Below are positions 1-7,968 of a DNA stretch of 64,000 nucleotides, piece by piece. Each line of letters opens with the position of its first letter. Positions within the stretch are counted from its first letter, which is position 1. The stretch comes from Swaminathania salitolerans (GTDB taxonomy: Bacteria; Pseudomonadota; Alphaproteobacteria; Acetobacterales; Acetobacteraceae), in NCBI RefSeq assembly GCF_025994315.1, contig NZ_BAQE01000005.1. One strand, 5' to 3'. The notes beneath the pieces were generated by a model that was not told where the DNA came from, did not search any database, and saw only the letters and a list, made by a program, of their open reading frames with translations. The translations under genes were made by a program, and so were the position numbers.

Positions 1-193
1 CGGAAACGAAAAAGCGCTCGGTGACCTGGCCGTTTTCATACAGGGAGACGACACCGCCGCGCAGCAGGAGCATGATCGGCGCGTGATCGGGCATTGCCGC
101 GATATCGCCGTCCTCGCCCGGGAGCACTGCCATCTCGACTTCCTTGCGGAAGAGCAGCTTCTCCGGGCTGATGATTTCGACCTGGACCGGCAT
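1..193 (-). CDS. atpC: ATP synthase F1 epsilon subunit (partial, cut by window start)
   Basis: Epsilon subunit of the F1 rotor, which couples gamma rotation to the c-ring and can inhibit ATP hydrolysis. Only the N-terminal 64 codons are visible; the 3' end lies before base 1. The translated start MPVQVEIISPEKLLF and the following segment with GEDGDIAAMPDHAP match the epsilon beta-sandwich domain. The ATG at 193-191 lies 4 nt after the atpD stop, so the gene is the promoter-distal member of the atpHAGDC operon and probably translationally linked to atpD. Identification is by sequence family and operon position. Confidence 0.93.
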   Translation of the reverse strand, partial: MPVQVEIISPEKLLFRKEVEMAVLPGEDGDIAAMPDHAPIMLLLRGGVVSLYENGQVTERFFVS

Positions 194-197
194 GATG

Positions 198-1652
198 TTA
201 CGCCGACTCCTTCATCTTTTCGCCCTTGGCAACCGCTTCCTCGATCGGGCCGACCATATAGAAAGCGCTCTCCGGCAGATGGTCATATTCGCCCGCCACG
301 ATCGCCTTGAAGCTGCGAACCGTGTCGTCCAGAGCCACCAGCTTGCCCGGAGACCCCGTGAAGACCTCGGCCACATGGAAGGGCTGCGACAGGAAGCGCT
401 GGATGCGACGCGCGCGCGCCACGACCTGCTTGTCCTCTTCCGAGAGCTCGTCCATGCCGAGGATCGCGATGATATCCTGCAGACCCTTATAGGTCTGAAG
501 GATACGCTGCACGTCGCGGGCCACCTGATAATGCTCCTCGCCGACGATCTTGGGATCGAGCGAACGCGAGGTGGAGTCGAGCGGATCGACCGCCGGGTAG
601 ATGCCCATTTCCGCGATCGAGCGATTCAGCACGGTCGTGGCGTCGAGATGGGCGAAGGTCGCGGCAGGCGCCGGATCGGTCAGATCGTCGGCAGGCACGT
701 AAACGGCCTGGACCGAGGTGATCGACCCCTTCTTGGTGGAGGTGATGCGTTCCTGCAGGGCACCCATCTCGGTCGCCAGCGTCGGCTGGTAACCCACGGC
801 GGAAGGAATACGACCCAGCAGGGCCGAGACTTCCGAACCGGCCTGGGTGAAGCGGAAGATGTTGTCCACGAAGAACAGCACGTCCTGACCTTCCTCATCG
901 CGGAAATACTCTGCGAGAGACAGGGCAGACAGGGCAACACGGGCGCGGGCGCCCGGCGGCTCGTTCATCTGGCCATAGACCAGCGCCACCTTGGAACCGG
1001 CCGTCGAGCCGTCTTCACCGATCTTGATCACGCCGGCATCCTGCATTTCGAAATACAGGTCGTTGCCTTCACGTGTACGCTCACCGACACCGGCAAAGAC
1101 GGACACGCCGCCATGGGCCTTGGCGATATTGTTGATCAGTTCCTGGATGATGACGGTCTTGCCGACGCCAGCGCCGCCGAAGAGGCCGATCTTGCCGCCC
1201 TTGAGATACGGGCAAAGCAGATCGACGACCTTGATACCGGTCACGAGAATCTCGGAAGCCGCTGCCTGATCCTCGAAAGACGGCGCCTTGCGATGGATCG
1301 GGTAATGCTTGTCGGACACAACCGGACCGCGCTCGTCAACCGGCTCGCCGATGACGTTGAGGATTCGACCGAGCGTTGCCGGACCGACCGGCACGGTGAT
1401 CTGCGCGCCCGTATCCTTGACCTCGGCACCACGGACGAGACCGTCCGTGCTGTCCATGGCGATGCAGCGCACTTCGCGCTCACCGATTTCCTGGGCCACT
1501 TCGAGCACCAGGGTCTGGTCGCCGATCCGGACATGCAGCGCATTGAGAATATGCGGCAGCGTGCCTTCGAACTGGACATCGACCACGGGACCGCGGACCT
1601 GCGTCACGCGACCCACGACGTTGCTGCTGGCAGACGACAGAGTTTCGGACAT
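198..1652 (-). CDS. atpD: ATP synthase F1 beta subunit
   Basis: Catalytic subunit of F1, making ATP from ADP and phosphate on the cytoplasmic side of the membrane. The 484-residue protein has the family's usual length. The P-loop GGAGVGKT is at residues 159-166 and the Walker B stretch VLFFVDN at about 258-264, followed by the conserved FTQAGSEVSALLGRIPSAVGYQPTL region. The N-terminus MSETLSSASSNVVGRVTQVRGPVVDVQF is a typical alphaproteobacterial start. It sits between atpG (26 nt gap) and atpC (4 nt gap) on the same strand. Nothing unusual is seen. Confidence 0.98.
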   Translation of the reverse strand: MSETLSSASSNVVGRVTQVRGPVVDVQFEGTLPHILNALHVRIGDQTLVLEVAQEIGEREVRCIAMDSTDGLVRGAEVKDTGAQITVPVGPATLGRILNVIGEPVDERGPVVSDKHYPIHRKAPSFEDQAAASEILVTGIKVVDLLCPYLKGGKIGLFGGAGVGKTVIIQELINNIAKAHGGVSVFAGVGERTREGNDLYFEMQDAGVIKIGEDGSTAGSKVALVYGQMNEPPGARARVALSALSLAEYFRDEEGQDVLFFVDNIFRFTQAGSEVSALLGRIPSAVGYQPTLATEMGALQERITSTKKGSITSVQAVYVPADDLTDPAPAATFAHLDATTVLNRSIAEMGIYPAVDPLDSTSRSLDPKIVGEEHYQVARDVQRILQTYKGLQDIIAILGMDELSEEDKQVVARARRIQRFLSQPFHVAEVFTGSPGKLVALDDTVRSFKAIVAGEYDHLPESAFYMVGPIEEAVAKGEKMKESA

Positions 1653-1678
1653 CGTATTTCGGCTCCTGCGTAAAGGTC

Positions 1679-2554
1679 TCAGACGGCTTCAGCGCCGGAG
1701 ATGATCTCGATAAGTTCTTTGGTGATATTGCTCTGGCGGCTGCGGTTGTAGCGCTGCGACAGATCGTCGATCGCCTTGCCTGCATTCCGTGTCGCGTTGT
1801 CCATGGCGGTCATGCGCGCCCCCTGCTCACCGGCCGCACTCTCGAGAAGCGCTGCGTAGAACTGGACCTGGATGTTACGCGGCAGAAGGCGAGCGAGCAG
1901 CTCCCCTTCGTCTGGCTCAAACTCGTATTGAGCGGTATTTTCGGTCTGGTTGTCGTTTTCCGGCACGGGAAGCGGTACCAGCGGCGCCTCTGTCGGCGTC
2001 TGGGTCATCGCATTGACGAAGCGGTTATAGACCAGCGTCACGCGATCGATCTCACCGGCTTCCAGCATCTGCGTCACGCGCGCGCCCAGATCGGCCGCCG
2101 TCTGGAAATGGACCTCCCGCCCTGCCGTTCCGGGCAGACGCTCGACCAGCTTCGTCGGGAAGAGACGCGCCATGGCATCGCCTCCCTTGCGCCCGACGGG
2201 CAGAACCTGAACGATCTCGCCGTCAGCCTCGAGCCGGGACACGATCTGGCGCACGCTGCGCACGAGATTGGCATTGAAGCCGCCCGCAAGGCCGAAATCG
2301 CTCGTGAGCAGCACGACGAGATGGGTCGAGCCGGAACCGCCCTGCATGAGACGCGGCAACTCGCCCTGCCCCGCCGTGGCGGCCGCGAGCTCGGACAGCA
2401 TCCGGCGCATCGCATCGGCATAGGGACGCGAGGCCTCGGCGTGTTTCTGAAAACGGCGCAGCTTGGATGCGGCAACCATTTTCATCGCGCTCGTGATCTT
2501 GCGCTGCGATTTCACGCCCGCGATCCGGGCGCGCAGTTCCTTCAGCGAGGGCAT
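1679..2554 (-). CDS. atpG: ATP synthase F1 gamma subunit
   Basis: Central rotor shaft of F1. The protein has 291 residues. It begins MPSLKELRARIAGVKSQRKITSAMKMVAASKL, the diagnostic N-terminal helix, and ends with the conserved C-terminal helix containing AMDNATRNAGKAIDDLSQRYNRSRQSNITKELIEIISGAEA. Both ends form the coiled-coil shaft known for the family. It lies 9 nt after atpA and 26 nt before atpD, all on the minus strand, consistent with one atpHAGDC transcript. Confidence 0.98.
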   Translation of the reverse strand: MPSLKELRARIAGVKSQRKITSAMKMVAASKLRRFQKHAEASRPYADAMRRMLSELAAATAGQGELPRLMQGGSGSTHLVVLLTSDFGLAGGFNANLVRSVRQIVSRLEADGEIVQVLPVGRKGGDAMARLFPTKLVERLPGTAGREVHFQTAADLGARVTQMLEAGEIDRVTLVYNRFVNAMTQTPTEAPLVPLPVPENDNQTENTAQYEFEPDEGELLARLLPRNIQVQFYAALLESAAGEQGARMTAMDNATRNAGKAIDDLSQRYNRSRQSNITKELIEIISGAEAV

Positions 2555-2563
2555 GATCCGTCC

Positions 2564-4099
2564 TTAGGCTTCGAAGCGCTTGTTGAACGTCGTGAGCAGC
2601 TCGGTCAGCTTGGCTTCCGTTTCCGGCTTGATCTGACGATCGTTGCGGATGGCATCGAGAATGGGCTTGCCCGAGCTGCGCATCTCGGCCAGCAGGGCCG
2701 CCTCGTAGCGGACGACCTGATCGACCTTGACCACATCCACGAAACCGCGCGTTCCGGCAAAGAGAATCACGACCTGCTCCTCGACCGGCAGCGGCGAGGT
2801 CTGGGGCTGCTTCAGCAGTTCCGTCAGGCGGGCACCACGCTCGAGCTGCTTGCGCGTGGCGGGATCGAGATCGGAAGCGAACTGCGAGAACGCCGCCATT
2901 TCGCGATACTGGGCAAGGTCCAGCTTGATCTTGCCAGCAACCTGCTTCATCGCCTTGATCTGGGCGGCAGACCCGACGCGCGACACCGAACCGCCGACAT
3001 TCACGGCCGGACGGATGCCCTTGTAGAACAGATCGGTCTCGAGGAAGATCTGGCCGTCGGTGATCGAGATCACGTTGGTCGGGATATAGGCCGCGACATC
3101 GCCAGCCTGGGTCTCGATGACCGGAAGGGCCGTGAGAGAACCGCCACCGAATTCGTCGGACATCTTGGCAGCGCGCTCGAGCAGACGCGAGTGCAGATAG
3201 AACACGTCACCCGGGAACGCCTCGCGGCCCGGCGGACGACGCAGCAGCAGCGACATCTGGCGATAGGCCACGGCCTGCTTGGACAGATCGTCGTAGCAGA
3301 TCAGGGCGTGCATGCCGTTATCGCGGAAGAACTCGCCCATCGAGCAGGCCGAATACGGTGCGAGGTACTGCATCGGAGCCGGATCGGACGCGGTGGCGGC
3401 GACGACGATGGAATAGTCCATCGAGCCTTCTTCCGTCAGCGTGCGAACGAGATTGGCCACCGTGGAGCGCTTCTGGCCGACGGCGACATAGATGCAATAG
3501 AGCTTCTGCTTCTCGTCACCCGTGGCGTTGACGGGCTTCTGTGCGACGATGGTGTCGATCAGGATCGCGGTCTTGCCGGTCTGGCGATCGCCGATCACCA
3601 GTTCGCGCTGGCCGCGCCCGATGGGCACGAGGGCGTCGATCGCCTTGATGCCGGTCTGCATCGGCTCGCAGACGGACTGACGCGGCATGATGCCCGGCGC
3701 CTTCACCTCGGCGCGCTTCATCACGACATCGGTCAGCGGCCCCTTGCCGTCGATCGGGTTGCCGAGCGCATCAACCACGCGCCCGAGAAGCCCCTTGCCG
3801 ACAGGCACCTCGACCACGGCCCCCGTGCGAGTGACGGTGTCGCCCTCGCGGATGCCGTCGCCGTCACCGAACACGACGATGCCGACGCTGTCCTGCTCGA
3901 GATTGAGCACCATGCCGCGATCGCCGGTGGCCTCGAAGGAGACCATTTCGCCCGCCATGGCATTGCTCAGACCGTAGACGCGCGCGATGCCGTCGCCGAT
4001 CGACAGGACGCTGCCCGTCTCCGAGACCTGCGCTTCGTCATTGAAGGACGCGATCTGCTGCTTGAGGATGTCCGAAATCTCTGCGGGACGGATATCCAT
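2564..4099 (-). CDS. atpA: ATP synthase F1 alpha subunit
   Basis: Non-catalytic nucleotide-binding subunit of the F1 hexamer, 511 residues when started at ATG 4099. The N-terminus MDIRPAEISDILKQQI is the expected one. The P-loop GDRQTGKT lies at residues 170-177 and the alpha signature PGREAFPGDVFYLHSRLLERAAK is present. A GTG codon directly upstream (4102) could also serve as start. The chosen ATG overlaps the atpH stop in a TGATG arrangement, implying translational coupling with atpH. Standard length, no odd residues noticed. Confidence 0.98.
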   Translation of the reverse strand: MDIRPAEISDILKQQIASFNDEAQVSETGSVLSIGDGIARVYGLSNAMAGEMVSFEATGDRGMVLNLEQDSVGIVVFGDGDGIREGDTVTRTGAVVEVPVGKGLLGRVVDALGNPIDGKGPLTDVVMKRAEVKAPGIMPRQSVCEPMQTGIKAIDALVPIGRGQRELVIGDRQTGKTAILIDTIVAQKPVNATGDEKQKLYCIYVAVGQKRSTVANLVRTLTEEGSMDYSIVVAATASDPAPMQYLAPYSACSMGEFFRDNGMHALICYDDLSKQAVAYRQMSLLLRRPPGREAFPGDVFYLHSRLLERAAKMSDEFGGGSLTALPVIETQAGDVAAYIPTNVISITDGQIFLETDLFYKGIRPAVNVGGSVSRVGSAAQIKAMKQVAGKIKLDLAQYREMAAFSQFASDLDPATRKQLERGARLTELLKQPQTSPLPVEEQVVILFAGTRGFVDVVKVDQVVRYEAALLAEMRSSGKPILDAIRNDRQIKPETEAKLTELLTTFNKRFEA

Positions 4100-4686
4100 C
4101 ACGCGGCTCCCTTCATGGCATTCTGGATGCGGGCCAGACGCCCGCGAATGGAGGTATCAAATAGCTTCGCGCCGATCTGCACGACGAGGCCGCCGATCAG
4201 CGCGGGGTCAACGTGCTCGACCATGGCGACACGGGCATAGCCCGCTTCGGCCAGACGGGCCTGCAGGGCGCTGCGCTGGGCAACGCTCAGCGGCTGCGCG
4301 CTGCGCACTTCGGCCACGGTCTCGCCACGACGCTTCGCGTCGAGGGCCAGAACGGCACCGAGGATTTCGTCGAGACGGGACAGACGACGGTTCTGTGCGA
4401 TCACGCCGACGAAACGCTGGATGCTCTCGCCGAAGCCCTGGGCACGGAGAACGGCATCGAACGCCTTTCCGGCCTGACGCGATTCGAGGCTCTGATCGCC
4501 CAGAAAACGGCGGAGCTCGGCGCTCTCGGCCAGAAGCTTGCGCAGGGCGCGCACCTGATCCAGCACCTCGGGGAGCGCCGACCGGTCCCCCGCATATTCA
4601 TAGAGGGCCAGAGCATAACGATGCGCTACACCGCCTGCCGCATTCGAGCTGACCTGCGGCGCTTCGGCTGTTTCGACCACTGTCAC
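4099..4686 (-). CDS. atpH: ATP synthase F1 delta subunit
   Basis: Peripheral-stalk subunit linking F1 to the b subunits (OSCP equivalent). The reading frame contains HRYALALYEYA near the start and ends VQIGAKLFDTSIRGRLARIQNAMKGAA, the conserved delta C-terminus. Start choice is uncertain: the frame stays open to a GTG at 4734 (211 aa), but a GTG at 4686 behind a G-rich stretch gives 195 aa, closer to the usual size. It is the first gene of atpHAGDC; F0 genes are not adjacent, as is normal in alphaproteobacteria, where F0 is encoded separately. Confidence 0.92.
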   Translation of the reverse strand: MTVVETAEAPQVSSNAAGGVAHRYALALYEYAGDRSALPEVLDQVRALRKLLAESAELRRFLGDQSLESRQAGKAFDAVLRAQGFGESIQRFVGVIAQNRRLSRLDEILGAVLALDAKRRGETVAEVRSAQPLSVAQRSALQARLAEAGYARVAMVEHVDPALIGGLVVQIGAKLFDTSIRGRLARIQNAMKGAA

Positions 4687-5129
4687 GTCCGGCGTTCCCA
4701 CCCCAATTACACAAACTTCCTGATGACCACCCACGCCTGTCGGGCATGGCGCCCGTCACGGGACAACCGGTCATGACTCAGGTAACGAGACTGTTCGTCC
4801 CGATTCCGCAATAACGGATCAGGCCTCGCGGCGCGTCTAGCACGCAGGGCTTATCGAGCGCAACTGACACTGCCAGGAGCGCGCCGCAAATCCTGCGATC
4901 CGCGATCACGACCGTCGCCACGGGCGGACATGTCGGGCCGGACGGATGGAAGCGCCCTTGCGACTCCCGTCCGATGACAGCAATCCGGCCGCTGCCGGGC
5001 CAAAGACCGGAACAGAAACCAGGTCAGAAACCGGTACAGAAACCCGGGGATTTGCTTTTCGCGAGGCTTTTTTGGCAGAAGAAGCCCGCTCCTGAGAAAA
5101 ACCATCGAAACAGAAAGCAGGTTCGACGC
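4687..5129. other. Divergent intergenic region upstream of atpH and the cupin gene
   Basis: About 440 bases with no convincing gene. It should hold the promoter of the atp operon (minus) and that of the secreted cupin gene (plus), but no promoter stands out clearly. It contains a short tandem repeat at 5007-5042. The frame of the cupin gene stays open leftward to an ATG at 4974, but that extension would bury the signal peptide and is made mostly of the repeat. Confidence 0.6.
5007..5042. repeat. Three 12-bp imperfect tandem repeats
   Basis: Three consecutive copies of a 12-bp unit: ccggaacagaaa, ccaggtcagaaa and ccggtacagaaa. They lie in the divergent promoter region between atpH and the cupin gene. 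Function unknown; they could be slippage products or a regulator binding array. Confidence 0.7.
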
Positions 5130-5666
5130 ATGACCTTCCGTTCACGCGCCTTTCTTCTCCTTGCCCTGACCGGTCTCGCAAGCGCGACTCCGCTTCACCA
5201 GGCCCGCGCGGAAACCGATCAGCCCCAGCCGCCGAGCGTCTCCTACTGGGACAGCTGGACCGACACGCACGGTGTCACGCATCTGACGAAATGCAAGCTG
5301 AGCAATTTCTCGCTCTCGCGTCTCTCCCCGCATACGGACCCGCTCTGGACCAACCACGCCCAGAAGGGCATGGCGCGCATGGTGACCAGCGTCCAGCCGG
5401 CCCATTGGGAGGGAGGATGGCATGCCCCGGAGAACGTGCAGTGGATCATCCCGCTCATGGGGATCTGGTACGTCGAGACGATGGATGGAACGCGCGTCGA
5501 GCTGAATCCCGGAGACGCATTGCTGAGCGAGGATGTGAAGGCGATTGCCGACAGCAAGGGTCATGTCGGTCATCTTTCGGGCAATGTCGGAGACGGTCCC
5601 GTGGCGCTCATGATCACGCAATTCGCTTCGGCACATGCGCGCAACAAACCCTGCCTGACCCGCTAG
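5130..5666 (+). CDS. Secreted cupin-fold protein of unknown function
   Basis: Protein of 178 residues. The N-terminus MTFRSRAFLLLALTGLASATPLHQARAE is a clear Sec signal peptide with likely cleavage after about residue 27, so the start was set at ATG 5130 rather than the upstream in-frame ATG at 4974. The C-terminal half contains IWYVETMDGTRVELNPGDALLSED followed by GHVGHLSGNVGDGPVALM, which resembles a single cupin barrel. Canonical metal-binding histidines are sparse, so catalysis is uncertain. It stands alone between the divergent atp operon and tRNA-Gly. The substrate cannot be inferred. Confidence 0.8.
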   Translation: MTFRSRAFLLLALTGLASATPLHQARAETDQPQPPSVSYWDSWTDTHGVTHLTKCKLSNFSLSRLSPHTDPLWTNHAQKGMARMVTSVQPAHWEGGWHAPENVQWIIPLMGIWYVETMDGTRVELNPGDALLSEDVKAIADSKGHVGHLSGNVGDGPVALMITQFASAHARNKPCLTR

Positions 5667-5873
5667 AGCCAGGATACCGACGGTGGATTCGGCACGAATG
5701 GCGCCCTTCCGGCGGCGCCCCGCCCGCCGGTGCAGGACGCCACGTGTCCGGGGCGCGCGAAGCCGATCGTGTCGGAGCCGGGCGTGATGGAGCCGGGCGT
5801 CATGACGCCGACCGTCACGGGGAGCGCGTTGCGCGCAGGATGCAATATCGGAAATTTTCGGGGGAAGATCGAC

Positions 5874-5947
5874 TGGAGCGGGCGAAGGGAATCGAACCCT
5901 CCTCAGAAGCTTGGAAGGCTACTGCATTACCACTATGCTACGCCCGC
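5874..5947 (-). tRNA. tRNA-Gly (anticodon TCC)
   Basis: Read on the minus strand this folds as a 74-nt cloverleaf. The acceptor stem GCGGGCG pairs with CGCCCGC, the anticodon loop CTTCCAA gives anticodon TCC, the T loop contains GTTCGATTC, and CCA is encoded at the 3' end (5874-5876). It decodes GGA and GGG. A second glycine isoacceptor lies at 15365-15439. Confidence 0.96.
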
Positions 5948-6027
5948 GCTCTGTCGATGGCTTTCCCTAGCGCCGATCGCATTCCGAGGCAAGATGCAGT
6001 TTCGGCAAATCGGAATGAAATGAGCTC

Positions 6028-6056
6028 TTGACTTCATCTCGATAGGGACGCATTAC
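6028..6056 (+). promoter_or_regulatory. Possible promoter for tRNA-Trp / secE / nusG
   Basis: A TTGACT hexamer at 6028-6033 is followed after 17 bp by CATTAC at 6051-6056, about 75 nt before tRNA-Trp. The -35 box is good and the -10 box is poor (3 of 6), so this is only a candidate. Confidence 0.3.
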
Positions 6057-6130
6057 GCCGCAAGTGGTCTCGTCACGAGCCAGTCGCCCCGGTCCAAGGT
6101 CCGGATGGCTGGAATGGAGATGATGACTTC

Positions 6131-6207
6131 AGGGGTGTAGCTCAATTGGCTAGAGCGCCGGTCTCCAAAACCGGAGGTTGAGAGTTCGAGACCCTCCGCC
6201 CCTGCCA
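6131..6207 (+). tRNA. tRNA-Trp (anticodon CCA)
   Basis: A 77-nt cloverleaf with acceptor AGGGGTG pairing with CGCCCCT, anticodon loop TCTCCAAAA giving CCA, T loop GTTCGAG, and an encoded terminal CCA at 6205-6207. It lies directly upstream of secE-nusG, the classical trpT-secE-nusG arrangement. Confidence 0.97.
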
Positions 6208-6288
6208 CCACGCCGCAGCCGCTGGCCTTTGCGCCAGCGAGCGGAGTCGGGCGCGGTCCTCCGCCACGCGCGGCTTTTCACAGCATAG

Positions 6289-6591
6289 ATGAGGATGACG
6301 GTGTCGGTCACACCCCCAAAACACGGGTCGCAGCAGTCTTCGCCCTCCAAGGGTGGCGCATCGAAAGAGACGCCCAAGCCGTCCTCCAAATCCGGCCCAC
6401 GCTTCAATCTGGTCCAGTATCTCAAGGATGTCCGGACCGAAGCGACCAGGGTTACCTGGCCGACGCGTCGCAACACGCTGGTCACCACGGGCGCCGTGCT
6501 TGCCATGGCCGCCCTCACCTCTGTTTTCTTTTTCGTCGTCGACCAGGTCATCGGGCTTGGCGTTCGCGAACTTTTTGGCGTTGGAGGCTAG
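6289..6591 (+). CDS. secE: Preprotein translocase subunit SecE
   Basis: Single-span SecE of the SecYEG channel. The protein has 100 residues: an unusually basic, Ser/Lys/Pro-rich N-terminal arm (residues 1-37), the conserved amphipathic segment YLKDVRTEATRVTWPTRRNT (44-63), and one transmembrane helix at about 64-86. A second ATG at 6295 is equally possible as start. It is placed between tRNA-Trp and nusG with 11 nt to nusG, so co-transcription is expected. Confidence 0.95.
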   Translation: MRMTVSVTPPKHGSQQSSPSKGGASKETPKPSSKSGPRFNLVQYLKDVRTEATRVTWPTRRNTLVTTGAVLAMAALTSVFFFVVDQVIGLGVRELFGVGG

Positions 6592-6602
6592 GACGAACAA
6601 CC

Positions 6603-7133
6603 ATGGCTAAGCGTTGGTACGTCGTACATGTCTATTCCGGATTCGAGAAGAAGATCGCGACCCATATCAAGGAACAGGCAGCCCAGAAGGGCCTGACGGA
6701 TCAGTTCGAGGAAGTTCTGGTACCGTCCGAGGATGTCACCGAAGTGCGTCGTGGCCGCAAGGTGAATGCGGAGCGCAAGTTCTTTCCCGGTTATGTTCTG
6801 GTCAAGATGGAACTCACCGACGATGCCTGGCATCTGGTCAAGGACACACCGAAGGTCACGGGATTCCTCGGGACGCGCAATCGTCCCTCCCCCATCACCG
6901 AGGCCGAGGCCGAGCGTATGCTCAAGCAGGCGGAAGAGGGCGTCGAGCGTCCGCGTTCCGCGCTCACCTTCGAGGTCGGCGAGCAGATCCGCGTGGCCGA
7001 CGGTCCGTTCACCTCGTTCAACGGCGTGATTGAGGAAGTGGACGAAGAGCGTACCCGCCTCAAGGTCAGCGTTTCGATCTTCGGTCGCTCGACACCGGTC
7101 GAGCTCGACTACACCCAGGTCGAGAAACTCTGA
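6603..7133 (+). CDS. nusG: Transcription termination/antitermination factor NusG
   Basis: NusG binds RNA polymerase and couples it to Rho and the ribosome. The protein has 176 residues. The NGN domain begins AKRWYVVHVYSGFEKKIATHIKEQA, with the internal FPGYVLVKMEL motif, and a C-terminal KOW domain occupies about residues 125-176 (GPFTSFNGVIEEVDEERTRLKVSVSIFGRSTPVEL). AGGA lies about 10 nt before the ATG. Unlike most bacteria, rplK does not follow; a strong terminator does. Confidence 0.98.
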   Translation: MAKRWYVVHVYSGFEKKIATHIKEQAAQKGLTDQFEEVLVPSEDVTEVRRGRKVNAERKFFPGYVLVKMELTDDAWHLVKDTPKVTGFLGTRNRPSPITEAEAERMLKQAEEGVERPRSALTFEVGEQIRVADGPFTSFNGVIEEVDEERTRLKVSVSIFGRSTPVELDYTQVEKL

Positions 7134-7180
7134 GCGATCCGTTCAGGGGCCTGTGTCGGGCCCGGTCGCATCTCCAAATA

Positions 7181-7211
7181 AAAAACCCGCCTTCGAAAGG
7201 CGGGTTTTTTT
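7181..7211 (+). terminator. Intrinsic terminator after nusG
   Basis: A 9-bp perfect stem (ACCCGCCTT with AAGGCGGGT) with a 3-nt loop is preceded by an A-run and followed by seven T residues. It lies about 50 nt after the nusG stop and, being nearly symmetrical with A and T tracts, may serve both strands, including pqiABC arriving from the right. Confidence 0.93.
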
Positions 7212-7328
7212 GTGCCTGTCTGCCGGATCGGGGCCATCCGGATCTGGCAAGGAAGAGGAAGAACGCCCCTGGAAGAAACGGAGCCCCCGATGAGCCCCCT
7301 CCAATGGTCGGAAGGGGATCCGGAAGCA

Positions 7329-7967
7329 TCAGGGCCGGGAGCAGCAGGGCAGAACGGGCAAGGCCCGCAGTTTCGCCGCGGCCTGATCGGCCAGCTGGCC
7401 GGTAAGACGGCTGAGAGCCGCCACGAGCGTGTTGGTCCTGGCATCGGGCAGATGCGTCCGGAGCTGAACCGGATAAGCGAGATTCGGTCCTATACCGGAT
7501 TTGTCTCCATGAACCGAGAGCGATCCGACGAGCGCGGCATTGCCGTTCTGGTCGGCATTGAAGGCAGTGACCGTCAGCTCGACATAAGCGCGCGGCTTTG
7601 TCGAAACGGCATCGTTCTGGGCGAAGACCGTCGTGCCCGGCAGACGTTGCGCGAGATCCTGCGTGAGAACCCGGCCGATCATATCGCCGATCGGTTCGCT
7701 CCACGCGGTCCCGTGTGCGATCCCGAGCTTGTAATCCTTGTCCTGCCGGACGATCTCGTCCCGGTCGAGACTTGCGGTCACGACAGGCGTACGCACCTCC
7801 ACCACGACAGGACCGCCCGGCTGAACCTGGCCGGATACGGGCTGGATGGCATACAGCGTCGGATCGCTGCCGCACCCTCCCAGCCCTGCCGCCACGAGAA
7901 CGGAAAGACCGAGAAGCGCTGCGTAGCGACGGGGCCGGTTCAGGCCGGCAGGGAGAAACATCTTCAC
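7329..7967 (-). CDS. pqiC: PqiC-like outer-membrane lipoprotein (ABC-type transport auxiliary)
   Basis: Lipoprotein partner of the PqiAB lipid-transport bridge. The 212-residue precursor has a hydrophobic leader ending in the lipobox GLGGC (Cys32). The body contains YAIQPVSGQVQPGGPVVVEVRTPVV and NDAVSTKPRAYVELTVTAFNADQNGNAAL, typical of the YmbA/PqiC (DUF330) family. The start is GTG 7967, or ATG 7961 two codons later. It begins 1 nt after the pqiB stop, so translation is probably coupled. PqiC in E. coli binds the outer-membrane end of the PqiB tunnel. Confidence 0.88.
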   Translation of the reverse strand: MKMFLPAGLNRPRRYAALLGLSVLVAAGLGGCGSDPTLYAIQPVSGQVQPGGPVVVEVRTPVVTASLDRDEIVRQDKDYKLGIAHGTAWSEPIGDMIGRVLTQDLAQRLPGTTVFAQNDAVSTKPRAYVELTVTAFNADQNGNAALVGSLSVHGDKSGIGPNLAYPVQLRTHLPDARTNTLVAALSRLTGQLADQAAAKLRALPVLPCCSRP

Positions 7968-7968
7968 G

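Noticed and set aside
144..4240. Long plus-strand open frames (144-1673 and 1928-4240) opposite atpD, atpG and atpA
   Set aside because: They are antisense to highly conserved genes; GC-rich third-position bias keeps the opposite frame open. Their translations show no family features.
4974..5129. N-terminal extension of the cupin protein from ATG 4974
   Set aside because: It would place a repetitive Gln/Lys/Pro stretch before a clear signal peptide.
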